Source of the DNA: Anthostomella pinea
Lineage: Eukaryota > Ascomycota > Sordariomycetes > Xylariales > Xylariaceae
DNA: 64,000 nt
Assembly (NCBI GenBank): GCA_963556695.1
Contig: CAUWAG010000007.1
Location: 4,586,818-4,650,817 of the forward strand
Direction of reading: 5' to 3'
Shown: positions 1 through 12,277 of the stretch, in pieces
Numbering within the stretch: position 1 is the stretch's first letter
Layout: each line of letters starts with the position of its first letter
The notes under the pieces: model-generated
Databases searched by the model: none
Told to the model about the DNA's origin: nothing
Seen by the model: only the letters and a program-made list of their open reading frames with translations
Translations under genes and position numbers: made by a program

Positions 1-999
1 TTAGGAGACTCCTCTTCATGAGCTGGGAGCCCATGTCCGGAATACCCTGGATCTTCATGCGACGGTACCTCACGCACTGTGCCAAGAAGGCTAGAGCCTG
101 CGTACGTACGTCGGCATCGGCGTCAGTGTTGGCAGCCAGGTCCAGCATGAACTGAACTAGGTCTTTGAAGTAGCGAGACACGAGGGCAGACTCGTAAGCC
201 AAGAAGGACTGGAAGACCTCGAAAGACTGCTGTATTCTCTCATCGTCGTCATTTTGGACGGCATCCTTGAGGACGTCGACCATGGCGGGCACGAACTCCT
301 GAATGGTGTTCACCGACTGCTCGTCGTCGGCATTAACCATCATCAGCACTGCGCTGATGGACATCATGGTATTGACTCGGACATCACGGCTCTGCGGATC
401 TCGGAGGGTCTTTGTGAACAGCTCGAACAGCTTGGGGAGGTGATCCTCGAAGTAGGCCGGGTCGGCCTCGACGAGACTGAAGATGATGTAGGAGCCAACC
501 TCGCGATGGGCAACATCATCGGAGGTGGCCAAATGGATGACCGAGGGAAGCATGTCTGCCCACTCGTCGTTCTGGAAGTCGAGGGAGGCGATGGCAGCGA
601 TGACACGCGACTGGCCATGGCGACATTTCTTGTCCTGCTCCGTCACGATGGTCTGGAGCAGCTGGACGCGGACGGCGGGTTTCTGCGAGGCATCTATGTT
701 GTCCCAGTGCTTGGGCACAAGTCGCAGGGCCTGGACCGCGGCAAGCATGCGCACAGTAGCGTCCGGGTGCGAGACGATGACATGAAGCAGACCGAGCAGG
801 GAGTCGGGGTGAGGGTAGAAGTTCTTGCGCAGTTCGGCGGTGGCAGCCTTGACCTTCTGGGTGTTGGCTAGCGAGAGCAAATTGGGTCAGCAACATGAAC
901 AGCCACATCAACAAGGGCCAATGTCAAAAGGAAGAACGAAGGGTCAAACTCACGAATCTGGCACGCCTGCAGCAGTTCGACCAGCTTTTGTTGGTTCAT
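1..999 (-). CDS. Karyopherin/importin beta, Kap123 (importin-4) type, N-terminal part
   Basis: This is the first part of a nuclear import receptor of the Kap123/importin-4 family, which carries cargo such as ribosomal proteins and histones through the nuclear pore. Two exons are visible: start ATG at 997-999, exon 1 954-999, an intron with donor GTGAGT and acceptor CTAG (868-953), then an open exon from 867 running off the left edge. The first residues read MNQQKLVELLQACQIR. HEAT-repeat-like helices follow, including PHPDSLLGLLHVI, DDVAHREVGSYIIFSLVEA and FEVFQSFLAYE. The last visible stretch, MKIQGIPDMGSQLMKRSLL, fits the family's N-terminal third. The C-terminal two thirds lie outside the window. 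Family assignment is from recalled sequence pattern, not a search. Confidence 0.85.
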
Positions 1000-2036
1000 G
1001 TTGGACAGCCCTGTGTCTGAGACGACACAAACGGAAACGGAATGGGTGGACGCCTCGGACTCCTAAAAGCGCTGGACGACTGTGATTGTCTCTGGTAGGA
1101 GGGGAGGAGGGAGGGGAAGGGCCGAGATAGAAGAAAGGCAGGACGAGAAGGATTGATGCTTCTATTCTTTCCCCTTCCGCGATGGAAAGCTGCCCGTACA
1201 CACGCGCAAATGGGAAGAGGAAGGGGAAGAAAGAAGATACGATTAAGAACCTAAGTTCGAATCATGGGAAGAAAGGAAGAAAGACAGAAAGGCAGAAAGG
1301 CAGCCCAGGCTGCGTCGGCGTGCGAATTGGACGTGGGTGGAAAAAAGTGAAAATCGACGGGCACAGGTCAGTCGTGGTTCGTCGTGGTGGGGCTGAAGAA
1401 AATAATTTTCCAGTGACCCAACCCGCCGATAAGATAAGGCCAGGCCGCTGGCTCGGCAGCTCGGTGTTTAGAGATGGGAGGTCAGCTGCCATAGCCTTAA
1501 CCAGCTGTCTGCCAGCCCATCAGCACCCTTGATTATGTCTTACCTACCTTACCTACCTTACCTAGGTTAAGGACTCACTTGTCATGGGGAAATCCAACAG
1601 CAGCAATACTCCCGGGCTGAGGGCTGATGATTGGAACGACCAAGCTTCCATCTTATGAAGAGGTGCAAGCATGCGGATGAGAATTAAACATCACAACATT
1701 ACTTTATGCGAGGTGCCTACTCTATAAGTACCTCGAGTGTAGTTAGGAGGCCGGCATATACATCATCCGGACCAGATTACATGTATTCAATCCATAACCA
1801 TCCTCACCAACGTTGAATGATCGGAATCGTTTTGTCTTTCGCTCGACCAATTATAAACCCCCTGTCGACCCAAGCACATGAAGTTTAGGGATCATTTGCC
1901 AAGACTCAGGGGTGACGATTGGCTCTTCAGTCAACTGCGTACTTCCCGACCTCCCCGCAAATATACCTACAGAAAGGGGTGACGACAGCACCACCCGACT
2001 TTTGCTGCTCCAAGGTCGACACAATTCACAACCTCA
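1000..2036. promoter_or_regulatory. Shared upstream region between the Kap123 gene (-) and the Zn2Cys6 gene (+)
   Basis: No credible gene is present here. The two flanking genes diverge, so both promoters should lie in this interval. It contains a doubled GATA motif (GATAAGATAAGG near 1428-1439) and a short tandem of CTTACCTA units near 1538-1565. The roles of these sites are inferred only. Confidence 0.4.
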
Positions 2037-4884
2037 ATGAAGAGGAACACAGGCTCCGACCGCGCCGCACGTCAGCAACGCCTGCCGGTCAACCAGAGAA
2101 GGCACAAGGTAGCGCCAGAGCACCGTAAGCGCGTGTCGGCCGCGTATGAGTCCTGCCTGCTGCTGCTATAGGAGTTGTGGCCGGTGTGCTGACGAGTCCG
2201 CTTTGTCACAGGTGCAACAGCTGCAATGTCAAGCGTATCAAGTGTTCCGGCGAGCGTCCGTGCCAGCAGTGCCGGGCCGCATCCCGCGAGTGCCAATATC
2301 CGGCTGCCGTCGAGAAAGTCACCGTGCCGCGATGCGTAAGTCAGGCCACGCCCGCTTATAACTGATCTCATTGACTCTCGAGACCGCAGGACTTGGACGA
2401 GCTTCGGATCCGATGCGAGAGGCTTGAGCAGTGTCTAGAGCGGTTGCTCCCTGATGCAGCTGATCGGACCAAAGTCCTAGCTGGCGCGGCATCGTTGGGC
2501 ACCACACCCGATACCGATGCCGAGAGCGCACCGGATGGTGCACAAGCTCGAGACCAGGACGAGGAGTCGACACCGAACGAAGGTCGTTTACTCAGTGACC
2601 CGGATGGAACGTAAGTCGACATTCATAATGGCATGTAGTATGCGCCCAGAGGTTATACAGTGGTAGTAGTTGTGTGTCTGGGATAAGTACCGCGGTGGCC
2701 GTAACCACTCCTCCCGGATTAATCACATCGATCCCGTGAGGGTGTGACAGGTCGAGTTGGCCTGTCTCCTGTCAGGCATCTTCATGATGTGTTGATGCCA
2801 ACGAAAACCCTCAGGCCCAAGACGTCTGCGAGATGTAGAGTCTGGGTTCACTCTATATCTTAAGCATTGCTGCTCTCTCTGAATGGTTGATCGCTAACGT
2901 GAGAAGCCAGTGTGCGATATCTAGGATCAACATCTGGTGCAACGTTCTTAGATCGGATCAAGGAATTCGTTGTGACTATATACCCGCTTGCCTGGCCTCG
3001 CTTAGGGAACACCGAGGAGTCGACATTCCTTGGGTCTCTAGGCCGTTACCAGACCCACGACTCACGCCCGTTAACCACGCAGCTTGATAGCGATCCTATG
3101 TGGCTCCCAGCAAAGGCCGAGATGGCTGATACGATGGCCCAGCTTCGATATTTCGTTCAGGATGGCAACGGAGAGTTCGACTCGGGAGGCATATTTTACT
3201 GGGGAGTACTTGATGCAGCCTGCCTCGACGACGTCCCGCTGATGGACTCTTTGAGCGCGCCGAGGCTGAGGGTTGTCGCCCTGTTTCAGGCCGCGCTCGC
3301 CCTGGCTGGTCAGATAGACACATCTGCCAAGTCTAGCACATACAGTCAGGTTGGCGAGATGCACTTCGCCAGGGCAAGAAGCCTCCTGGGCAATTCACTA
3401 GACACCACAGCGTATGCGGTTTATGACATACCCATTCTTGCCCTGATGGCATTTTATCTCGTGGAGGTCAACCGGCGGGACGCTGCCTACATGTACGTCA
3501 GCCTAGGCATGCGTATCGCAATCATGCATGGTAGGTACACACAACGTGCATCCCAGATGCAGAGAATCCAGGTTGACTCGCAGGTTTTGGAGGGGTGCAC
3601 CGCGGTTGGATACCAGATGAGCAGAACAAGAGAGCCTTCTGGACACTCTACATATTAGATAGGTAAGTGACACTGACATGTGTATTCTACGGCAGGCCTT
3701 ATTGACCTGTCATAGATGGCTGAGCTCTCTCATGGGGCGACCTCCCAATATCCTCGACGTGGCGATTCGACTTCCACTGCCCAGCAAAGTCCCGTGAGTC
3801 AAATGGCGTGCTACCACCTGCGTTGCTAATGTCATCCAGCGGCATGCCTTCCCCGATCGGACTGAAAGCTCATGTTGAATTGTCAAGAATATCCGGCTGT
3901 AAGCTGCTTTCCATTTCCAGGCTTTGGCTCTCGCCGTGTCCAGGGCCTCTGGGGTTGTTGGAATCACTGAACTTCTCGTCACAGACATCGTCGAGAACGT
4001 CTATGGTATAACTCCATGGGATCGTCAGCATCTGAGTACCGGCTCGCGGATCGATGAGGCGCTCTCCTTATTGTCGAACTTTCTTGCAAAGTTGCCAACA
4101 GAGCTTCAGCTGGAGGATGGCCAACTCAGCAAAGACCGCGCGTGCTGTGAGCTGCACATTTTCTACAATCAGGCAAGTGTTTGAGAACTCGTCTATGGAC
4201 ACTCGCGCTATCACTGACACTTCGCAGCTTGTGATACTCACCCTGAGACCCATCTTCTTCGTCGCGGTCAAGAAGGCTGTCGCCGAGCGATACACCAGGC
4301 GCAACCATAAGACCCACCATTCCCACGCCCAACGCGCCCATTTCGATCAGTGTGTAACGGCTGCCAGGAGCAACTTGCGCTTGGGAAGATGGATTCGGGA
4401 GTCAACCAGGTCACGAAAACTGCTCTCGAATGGCCTGCATAACATCTTTAACGCAGCCATTATCCTTCTCCTGCACCAGCTGCTCTTCGATCGTTGGGAG
4501 CGTAACGATGCTTCAGGCGTGCGCTTCGCCATCGAATGCTTCGATAGGGAGGCGTTAGGGCAGAGTAACTATCCAGTAGACTGTGCGAGAGTGCTGCGGG
4601 ATGTCAACGACCTTGTCCAAGGGATGAGAGACAACAACTCGGATTGGGGAGACAAGAGCAGCTCGACTTCGTTCCCTCAAGTTCAGTCTGGACGGTACCC
4701 AGCAGCAACAACGACAACGACAACCTCGGGATACGACGTTGGCTTCATTGTGAACCCTGACGCAACTACGTACCTGACCCCAATCCAGGGACTGGTTCCG
4801 GGTGAAAATACCGCATTGTTCCACGAGCTTTCAAACTGGATAAAGCACGACGACCTTGAATTCTATGATCACCAGTGTCTTTAG
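2037..4884 (+). CDS. Zn2Cys6 fungal transcription factor with middle homology domain
   Basis: A binuclear zinc-cluster transcription factor of about 710 residues. Nine exons can be assembled in phase: 2037-2143, 2212-2335, 2390-2610, 2911-3530, 3584-3662, 3716-3793, 3840-3898, 3985-4172 and 4228-4884. Splicing exons 1 and 2 creates the cluster CNSCNVKRIKCSGERPC, matching CX2CX6CX5CX2CX6C at residues 37-63, preceded by a basic stretch. A short linker (DELRIRCERLEQCLERLLP) could form a coiled coil. The fungal-specific domain starts at TVRYLGSTSGATF and contains RAFWTLYILDRWLSSLMGRP. The eighth intron (4173-4227) uses a GC donor. The third intron is 300 bases, much longer than the others. The regulated genes are unknown, and the siderophore genes are too far away to assume a link. 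Confidence 0.88.
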
Positions 4885-5101
4885 AAGAGCCGGGATCGCA
4901 GATAGAACGAAGAGGGAATGTTCTACTTTATACCAAGTTCCTGTTCCAGTCTTCGTAAGGACAAATGGTCACGTGGTCGCACAGCGTGAGATGCCCACCA
5001 GTCCAAATGTTGGTATCTGAATCCCGTATTTATCACATAATGTGACAGATAGTCAATCACCCTTCGTAATCTTCATCCGCGCGTGTCGATATGAAGGGAG
5101 C

Positions 5102-7145
5102 TCATAAGTCCTTGAAAAATCTATTCATCTCACCGCCAACCCAACGAGACTGCTCCTCTATGTCTCTGGTGTTCCAAAGGCCCATTTCGGTGGCATATCC
5201 ATCTATAAATCGAGCAGGAACCCATTCAAAGTACGTGTTCCTGACAGCAACTTCGCGACGACCGTGGCTGCGAGCGGGTTGCCCTTCTTGCAAGGCATCT
5301 TCGATCGCTTGGGCACCTTTGACAACTCCTTTCCAAGCTTTCATCAGCTCTGCTGGGTGATTGTTCTCTGCTTCATGGTCATCCATCGGGCCAGGGTTGG
5401 CGATCTTGTCTGTTTCGCTCAGCACGACGACCTTTGCGCTTGGCGCAACATGCCGCGCACTGAGGACGGCAGGAAGCGACCCAATCTTCTATGAAATAGT
5501 TAGCACGAGGAAGAAAAGTTGTCTCTATTCGCGTAAAACCGGAGTGGGATAGGCGGACGGTCCCATCATGGATGTGGACAGGTTCAAAATCAGGCCGCCG
5601 AAAGAATACTCCGCAGTGGCATAAGCAGCAATCCGGTGTTTGTTCCTTTCAATTGCACTGCAATAATTGCCTATGCCAGGTCATTGTCCAGAGTATCATT
5701 TCGATCACTTGACTCCTTTCGACGAATGTATTGTTGACTCACATTACTAACATCGCCAGCTGTGCTCACACGGTCTGCCCCAAGCACAACCACGTCAATT
5801 GATTTGGCAGCGGAAGCCGCGGAGGCATCAGAGTAGAGCATCAAGATGAGCGATCCCGCCTCATCTTGAGCTGCTTCAAGCAAGTTCGAAGCAAGGGTCA
5901 CACCCTCACAAAGAGGCCTAGATTCTAGGATGCGTAGGTCAAGGGAAAGGCCCAGGGCTGAAGCGGTCCGCCGGAGGCAGCTCGAGATGGTGGAGCTGGA
6001 AGAAAGGGTGAGGACGGATAGGGTCTCCTTTGCATTTGTTCCGTGGAGCACGTGCTGGCGTAGGAATTCAACGAGGGAGTCGCATATGTGGTCAGTCGTG
6101 GCAAGCCTTTCGGCCAACTGGCTATCCATTGATTCGACCATTCGTCGAACCTTGTCCTCTGGAGACAAGTCTTGGAGAAGATATATGGCTTCTATCCTAT
6201 CGAGCGCTTTCACGACAGCGCTGGTGATAGCAGCACCCATACTCTCGCGGGACTTGCAGATGTGCCATGCGGCCATCCGTACCCTAGCCCACCAGAGCTC
6301 GCCGACGGGCGTAGAGTAGTCCATGTGGTTGACTAGGTTCTTCAAAATGGAGATGGCAAAGGCGGCCAGCTGTCTTGCGCCACTCTCATGATCGTTGCGC
6401 AGATTTTGCAGGCCATCGGTCAGGATCTTGCCAGCATGGGAGCCGAGATCGTGCTCGGGCCACACTCTTCGCAGGCTGTCGACAAGCTTTGGTACGCCAC
6501 CGAATTCGTCCGACTCTTTCACCTGCAGCGGATCGAACCACTCAACACCGTCATGCTCCCAGTCGAGGGTAATGCCCGCCTCGCCCTTCCCGCCTTCTGT
6601 GGGATCCTTCAGACGGAAGGCGAAGGGGTTGATTGTCCACTCGCGACCGACGGATTCATCGGTGAACGAGTAGGGCTTCCCAACCCGGAGCAACTCGAGT
6701 GACGAGGGCGTCAGAGTGGTCTCCTCTTGGATCTCCCGCAAGGCCGTGGCAATGGGGCTGGCATCCTCGGCCTCGACGCTTCCAGACAAGGGTGCCAACT
6801 TGTGCCTAGTCTGCAGATCAGCACAAGCTGTTGCAGTTGTCCACTTGTCCAATTGTCATACTGGTATGTGCGGACTTTGGCGCTTCGTCTGAACAGCGCA
6901 ACCCGGGCCTGTTTCTCGTCGCCGCCTGGGATCTTGAAGAGAAAGGAACCAGCCACTGCTCGTCTTTGAATGGCGGCTGCGGCTTGGGGTCCACGCGTCA
7001 TGGTTCGTCGCCCAAGTTTGACGCGATGATTGGGGCTGGCCCGGCTGGGGCTGGGGAGCTTCGTCAGCGGCTGACTCGCGTATGACCGGGCAAGGGCAAT
7101 TCTTGCTGTCCACACGTTGGAGGACAGTGCTTCACGATGCATCAC
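5102..7145 (-). CDS. Nudix hydrolase / initiation factor 2B-like fusion protein
   Basis: Three exons (6862-7145, 5743-6805, 5102-5488) give about 577 residues. The N-terminal part has a Nudix-like box, GSVEAED then REIQEETTL, with one extra residue and Thr where Gly is usual. It follows FLFKIPGGDEKQARVALFRR. The C-terminal part is an IF-2B/methylthioribose-phosphate-isomerase-like fold with VVLGADRVSTAGDVSN joined by splicing to KIGSLPAVLSARHVAP and VLSETDKI. This two-domain architecture recurs in filamentous fungi. The substrate is not known to me. The last intron (5489-5742, 254 bases) is long but is required to join the conserved GDVSN-KIGS motif. The first exon could encode a mitochondrial leader. 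If not, translation may start at the later Met at 7001. Confidence 0.78.
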
Positions 7146-7610
7146 GCTGGATAATGATGGTGGGCTTGCCGCGGTTCAATGTTGGAGCTGGAGATGGAAG
7201 AGTGAGACTGTGAGACTGCGAGAGTGACCCTCGGGATGCACAGGCACGATGACGCAACGCCGCGACATAAAAAGACTAAGTAGGTAGAACTTATGTAATA
7301 CAAAGTTATGCACATAGAGACATAATTAACATTATGCCCCACGAAAACCACTAAATTGAGTACGTGATTCTGTGTTCTGCCAGCCAAAAACCGACTCTCT
7401 ACATTGGACACGTATCATCAAGCTGCCCTTCCCCATCGCAGTTGAACAACTACATTGAAAGTAAGGTGTAACGGAGCTCCTCATGTCTAAAAAACCTGTC
7501 CATCTATTGTCTCTCAAGGCCCTGTATGCATGCTATCCATCTAATTTACTGCCGTACCAAAGACCTCGCGACAAGCTGTATGAGGCATGTACACGCGTTG
7601 GAAAAAACCT
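7146..7610. other. Intergenic region, tail-side of fungalysin and upstream of the Nudix/IF-2B gene
   Basis: No gene, RNA or repeat that I can support. It should hold the 3' end of the fungalysin transcript and the promoter of the Nudix/IF-2B gene, both on the minus strand. Confidence 0.4.
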
Positions 7611-9939
7611 CTAGCAGACGCCGCTGGGGATCGCGTTGCTTCCAATGCGGTTGGTCCGCGACCAGACGGCACCTTCTCCAAGACCTCTCTTGGCAAATGC
7701 CGTCCAGATCTCGCACACGTTGTCACCGCCCGTCAAGGCATCGTCGGCGTCCAAGATGGCGTCTCGGGCTTGGACGAAGTTGGGGTTGCAAGGTTGGCTA
7801 ACAAGGGGCATCAGTGTCAAGAACTGTCAAGGACGCCGGTGGGGAGTGGGCAATGGGCAATGGGCATCACTCACATGGCCATGCCGTCAATCACGAGCTT
7901 CATAGTCAAGAACTTGCCATCCGTCGGCACCCCGGCCGAGTCGAAGGTGGGCTTCGCGTCGAGGTTGAGGCCGTGCTTGTCGATCAGGTTCCACATGACC
8001 TCGTACAGCATCGTCGCCCACACCTCACCGAAGTCGTGCACCTCGTCGTACGTGTTCAGCGTCGTGTACATGTACGGGTTCACGTCCAGGTCGGTCGAGT
8101 AGAGGTAGTTTCGGATGCCGTTGGGGTCGTTGTAGACCCACGCGCCGATGCTGTAGTCGGTCTCGCGAGTGTCTCCCTCCTTCAGCCGGATGGCCGTCGC
8201 CATGAAGTCACCCCATCCCTCACCCATACCCCCGGCCTCGGTCGTCGTCAGGCAGTTGGTGTTGGCGGGGCCACCGGTCAGGCGGTTGGACACTTCAAGC
8301 GGTAACTCTCAGCCGGCCGAAACCTCGCCTCGTCAGGGGTCAGGGGTCAGGGGTCATCAACGCTGTCACTTACCTCCGTGGGTGTACTCGTGAATCACCA
8401 CACCGGCCTCAAAGGCACAGTCTCTCTGGGGCGTGGAGTACGTCCAGAGGTACATTCGCATGCGCCCGTTCTGTCCATCGGGGGGCGTCGCGAAGTTTGC
8501 GTTGTTGGTTCCGGAGCCGTCCTGAGAATTGAGAATGGCGAAGTCGTTGCCAACGCCACCTTGGCCGTCGTTGTTGGTCTCAAAGTTACCGGCGGCCTCG
8601 GTGAAACCAAGGTCGTACAGGACGTCGTGGTACGTGTTGGCCGTGTAGAAAAGCTGCGTAACCGAGGCATCAGCGTAGACCGATGGCGGAGTCAAGCTCG
8701 CACTCCAGTCGTATTCGAAGTCGAGTGTCGAACTCTCAGGGCGGAAGTTGTTGAGGTAATCGCTTCCACCGTCGGGGTTGGTCTGCGCGATGGCGTTGTC
8801 TTGAGAGATCCACGTCAGTCCAAGGTCTGCATATAGTGCAGGGGAACTTGAAAAGCTATATGAGAGACGGGAATGTGCATTCTGCGGTTGAATGCCTGAA
8901 GTGGCATGAAGATAGGAAGCCGCGGAAGAAAAGAGGTAAGAGAAAGTTGTAGGGGCGAAAACTTACTGCCGCGAGTGGTATCGTACTCTGTTTTTCCGTC
9001 CGAGTGCCAGGTGAACTCGGACGCTTCGAGGTCCCATGGGTCCTCGATGACTACGCGGGAGCCCTCATCAGGGTCGTTGATTCCCCATGGGCTGCGCTTG
9101 TCAGTTGTGGAAGTGTTTAGACCGAGCTTATAGGACTCACAAGACTTCGTAGGTCGCCTCGGCAACCCAGTCAACGACACCGTGGATTTCCTGGGTCGTC
9201 GCCGCATCGACGTAAGAAAGCAGCCAGTTGTCGAGAATGTCAGTCTCGACTCTCCAGGTGAGAGCAAGGTCGCCATCCGACTTGACCAGGTAGACTAGGC
9301 GAGCCTCCGGGTCCTTCTGTGCGCCTGAAGTTCCCTTGAGCACGTACGTCTCGGTGCCCTCGACGGGCTCAGCTGTTGCCTCGCCGGTGACAGGCAGATC
9401 TAGGATCGTGGTCGCGCCAGTCAGAGCTTGCGTGGCATCCGAGAAAGCACGCTTCTTCAGCGGACTGTCCTCGGGGATGGCACCCGTGAAGAACGAGTTA
9501 CCATACGAGAACACGGTTCCGTCGGCGGCGATCTAGGGGCGTGTGAGCCTATTTCATATCACTGTAATTCGAAAAGGATACTCACGTTGACATTGAAGTC
9601 GGCGTTGTCAATGTCGAGCCCGTGGGCCGTCTGCTTGAAGTTGACGTGGGCGACGCCGTTGTTGCCAACGTAGTGGTCGCTGACCAGGCGGTACGTGGCC
9701 TCGGGCACAACGCTCTTCAAGAGCTCGGTCGCGGTATCGACGTACGAATCACGCTTTAGGAGACGGACGGCCGGGTTGGCGCTTGTCGCGGCCTTGCTGC
9801 TGTACTCGGCAACCTGCGTGAGCCTGTACGCGTTGAGGTCTACCGTCCGGCGTCGAAGGTTCGACTTGAAGTTCTGGGTGGGATGACTGTGAACAGGCAA
9901 CGAGGCCCCAAGGAGGCCTAGCAGCAGAAGAGAGCGCAT
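7611..9939 (-). CDS. Fungalysin, secreted M36 metalloprotease
   Basis: Six exons (9586-9939, 9141-9532, 8967-9091, 8374-8799, 7875-8292, 7611-7797) join in phase to a 633-residue preproprotein, the normal length for fungalysin. It begins with a signal peptide ([18 protein letters not shown]). An FTP-type propeptide follows ([19 protein letters not shown]). The catalytic domain starts near [19 protein letters not shown]. Zinc binding is HEYTH (residues 427-431) plus the Glu of GGMGEGWGD (about 457), the family's conserved pair. The HEYTHG codons are split from VSNRLTGGP by an intron that contains a short GTCAGGGG tandem. The enzyme should be secreted and cleave extracellular protein such as collagen, keratin or host defence chitinases. 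Upstream Met codons in the same frame are ignored because the signal peptide starts at 9939. Confidence 0.93.
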
Positions 9940-12277
9940 GGTGACAACTGAAGAGCGACAGAACTCGTGGATGTCAGGCGGGCTTCTAAGGAACAAGCAA
10001 GTACGCCTGTTCTGCTGTAGCTAAGGCTGACTCCATGGCGACGAGCCACCGACCTTTATATAGCAAGCTTGAAGCTGTAGCCAAGCTCCAGATCTCGCCA
10101 TATGGGGCGGCTGAGCTTTCTCTTTCGAGCCGGGGACGGTGACGCTGATGATCCCGGTGTTTGTCAGCTGGGACGGGGACCGTATAGTAGCTCTGCTCCG
10201 TAGAGCTCTAGTCGCGTGCCACTGCTCGAACAATTCTGCTGCGAGATTGCCCCAAAGGGCCCGAGGTGTGTAGGGATCGGCAACTTATTGGCAGGCCGTA
10301 TTATCGCCGGGGGAAAGCTCGTGGTAATACGAGTCCACGAAGGGAAAGTGGTTATCGGAGTGGTTGATACAGGGCGCAGACGGACGAGGCATATGATAGT
10401 CGGCCCAACCACCACCATCCAAAGAGCCCGATCGATCACTTTGCGCAGGGCAGCAGGGCAAACCAGGTAGTCCAGTCCCAAAGGGCCACGAAGGACCACG
10501 TCTTCAGGTGTGGATGGTGGTGATCTGAGTATCGCACCCGACGACAACTTCAAGATGTGTCTCTATGAGGCCAGCCTTCCGTAACATCAAGATACCGGCC
10601 GGTTCGGGATGCTCCAGTGGCGGTGAACTCCCAAGACACCCGACTCCATGGGGTGTCTGCGCCCATGAACGCGCGAGGTCTGCCTGGACTGCAGTCTTCG
10701 CTTCGCAGCGTAGCAACCACATGCGCCGCACCGCCGTCGAGGTCGCCAAGTCTGCAGAAGCACGCTCGTCGCTCGGGGGGCTGCCGGATCGGCTTCGTAG
10801 TAGCTGCCTCTTCCTGGCAAGCTGGGCTGCCTGCTGCAGTCAGCAACAAGGCCGTTGAGGATAGGACTGACTGACTCTTGCTTCGAGACGGTTCGTGTGT
10901 TGATTTGCTTGGCGAATGCCTCTTGATCATGGCACATTCTACTCACGGCCTAGATAGCCTTGGCAGTCGACTGACCAGCCTCTGACCCATGTCGCCATCT
11001 CCACCATCCACCCCGACATCGCCGGCTCCGGGGTCTGCCAATTGCAACGGCGCGCCTGCAAGAAGGCTTGGAGGACGTTGAGATAAGGGTCACGAGAAGG
11101 TTCGCGGTCGGCAGATGGACAGGGGCTAAGCGCGGGACCCGTGAGCAGTGAGCTTGTTCATCTCAGATCTATCGTCTGTCGTCCTACCACTACCAGCCTG
11201 CAGGTCGATACTCCGAATGTGGAAGTCCGTCTATCGATGTTTTTGTGCACCCCCTTTTCCCCATCCCGGCGCTTGGCACTTGGCACTTGATCTCGACATT
11301 GCGGGCCCTCCCAGAACAGAAGGACAACTGAAGTATCAGCCTCAACAGTTCGACTTGGTCAAAGGCGTGCGAATCGGCCGTTCGCATCCAGCTTTCTGCC
11401 CGTCTGATTGATTACCTGCCTGCGCAGTACAATACGAGCAGCTCGTCGACTGCTTCCCTCGGGCAAACCAGGGAATCGTCTTGACTGGTCACATCACGAT
11501 CTCAAGGCAATATTGCAAAGACGGATTCGCATGCGACCACATAGACTACACTCTGTATGCTACGGTATTGATATATTGGGTCACAACATGATACTGCAGT
11601 GTAACTTGGCAGCTTTTCGTGGCCCCGCGGGTGCAACCAGCACGCACGGGTCATGGAAATCTGCAATCAGGGACTCCCTGTTGCGTCACGTCAGCCCCGG
11701 GCTCCCATCGGCGCCTTCATTAGTTGCCGTGCTCGTCAGAACTTAGGACCGAAGCCGGTACCATGTCCAGTGGACATATATGTGGCTTTGATATATCGCG
11801 CGTAGGGAATTGGGCGGAATATTTCCCGTTTGCTGTTCATTGAGAAGGCGTTTCTAATCATGGATCGCTCGACGCCTGACGCGCCGTGCAGTAAAGTCGG
11901 CTGCGTCGGCTGCGTCGGCTGCCCTCTAAGAAGGCGCCTTCAGCTGCGCACTTGATCTTCGCGCTCAACGCAACCTTGATGACTACCTACCTACCTAGGT
12001 CTCCAGAGAGATACGAGAGTTGAGGAAGCTCTCCTATTTCCAGTCAGTTGCAGGCACTGACACCTTCAGGAATAGGCTAGTGCCGTGATGACACCTTTGT
12101 TATGCCCCAGATATGACTGCTCTGGTAGTTTTCTTACGCGGGCTATATGGAGACGAGAATGCACTTGGTCGAAAGGAGCCTTGCGATGAGCGCGGTCTAT
12201 TGTCTACAGTTGGTATATCTGAACTGGGCTCTGTTAGTGACACAGAACTCCAACATCCGTCTTCGACTGTGCTGGCA
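9940..12277. other. Intergenic region between fungalysin and the siderophore synthetase
   Basis: About 2.3 kb without a credible gene: the open frames lack codon structure, introns or recognisable domains. The left end holds the fungalysin promoter. A triplicated GGCTGCGTC-like stretch sits near 11900-11925. I see no tRNA or transposon. Confidence 0.45.

Noticed and set aside
254..871. A 205-residue plus-strand open frame
   Set aside because: It is the antisense shadow of the Kap123 coding exon, whose minus-strand translation matches the family.
5489..5742. An internal exon within the long last intron of the Nudix/IF-2B gene
   Set aside because: A stretch reads KHRIAAYATAEYSFGG, but the conserved GDVSN-KIGS motif joins directly across the whole interval, so an inserted exon would disrupt it.
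10550..10946. Overlapping open frames upstream of fungalysin
   Set aside because: No domain, no splice pattern and several frames open on both strands; they reflect base composition.
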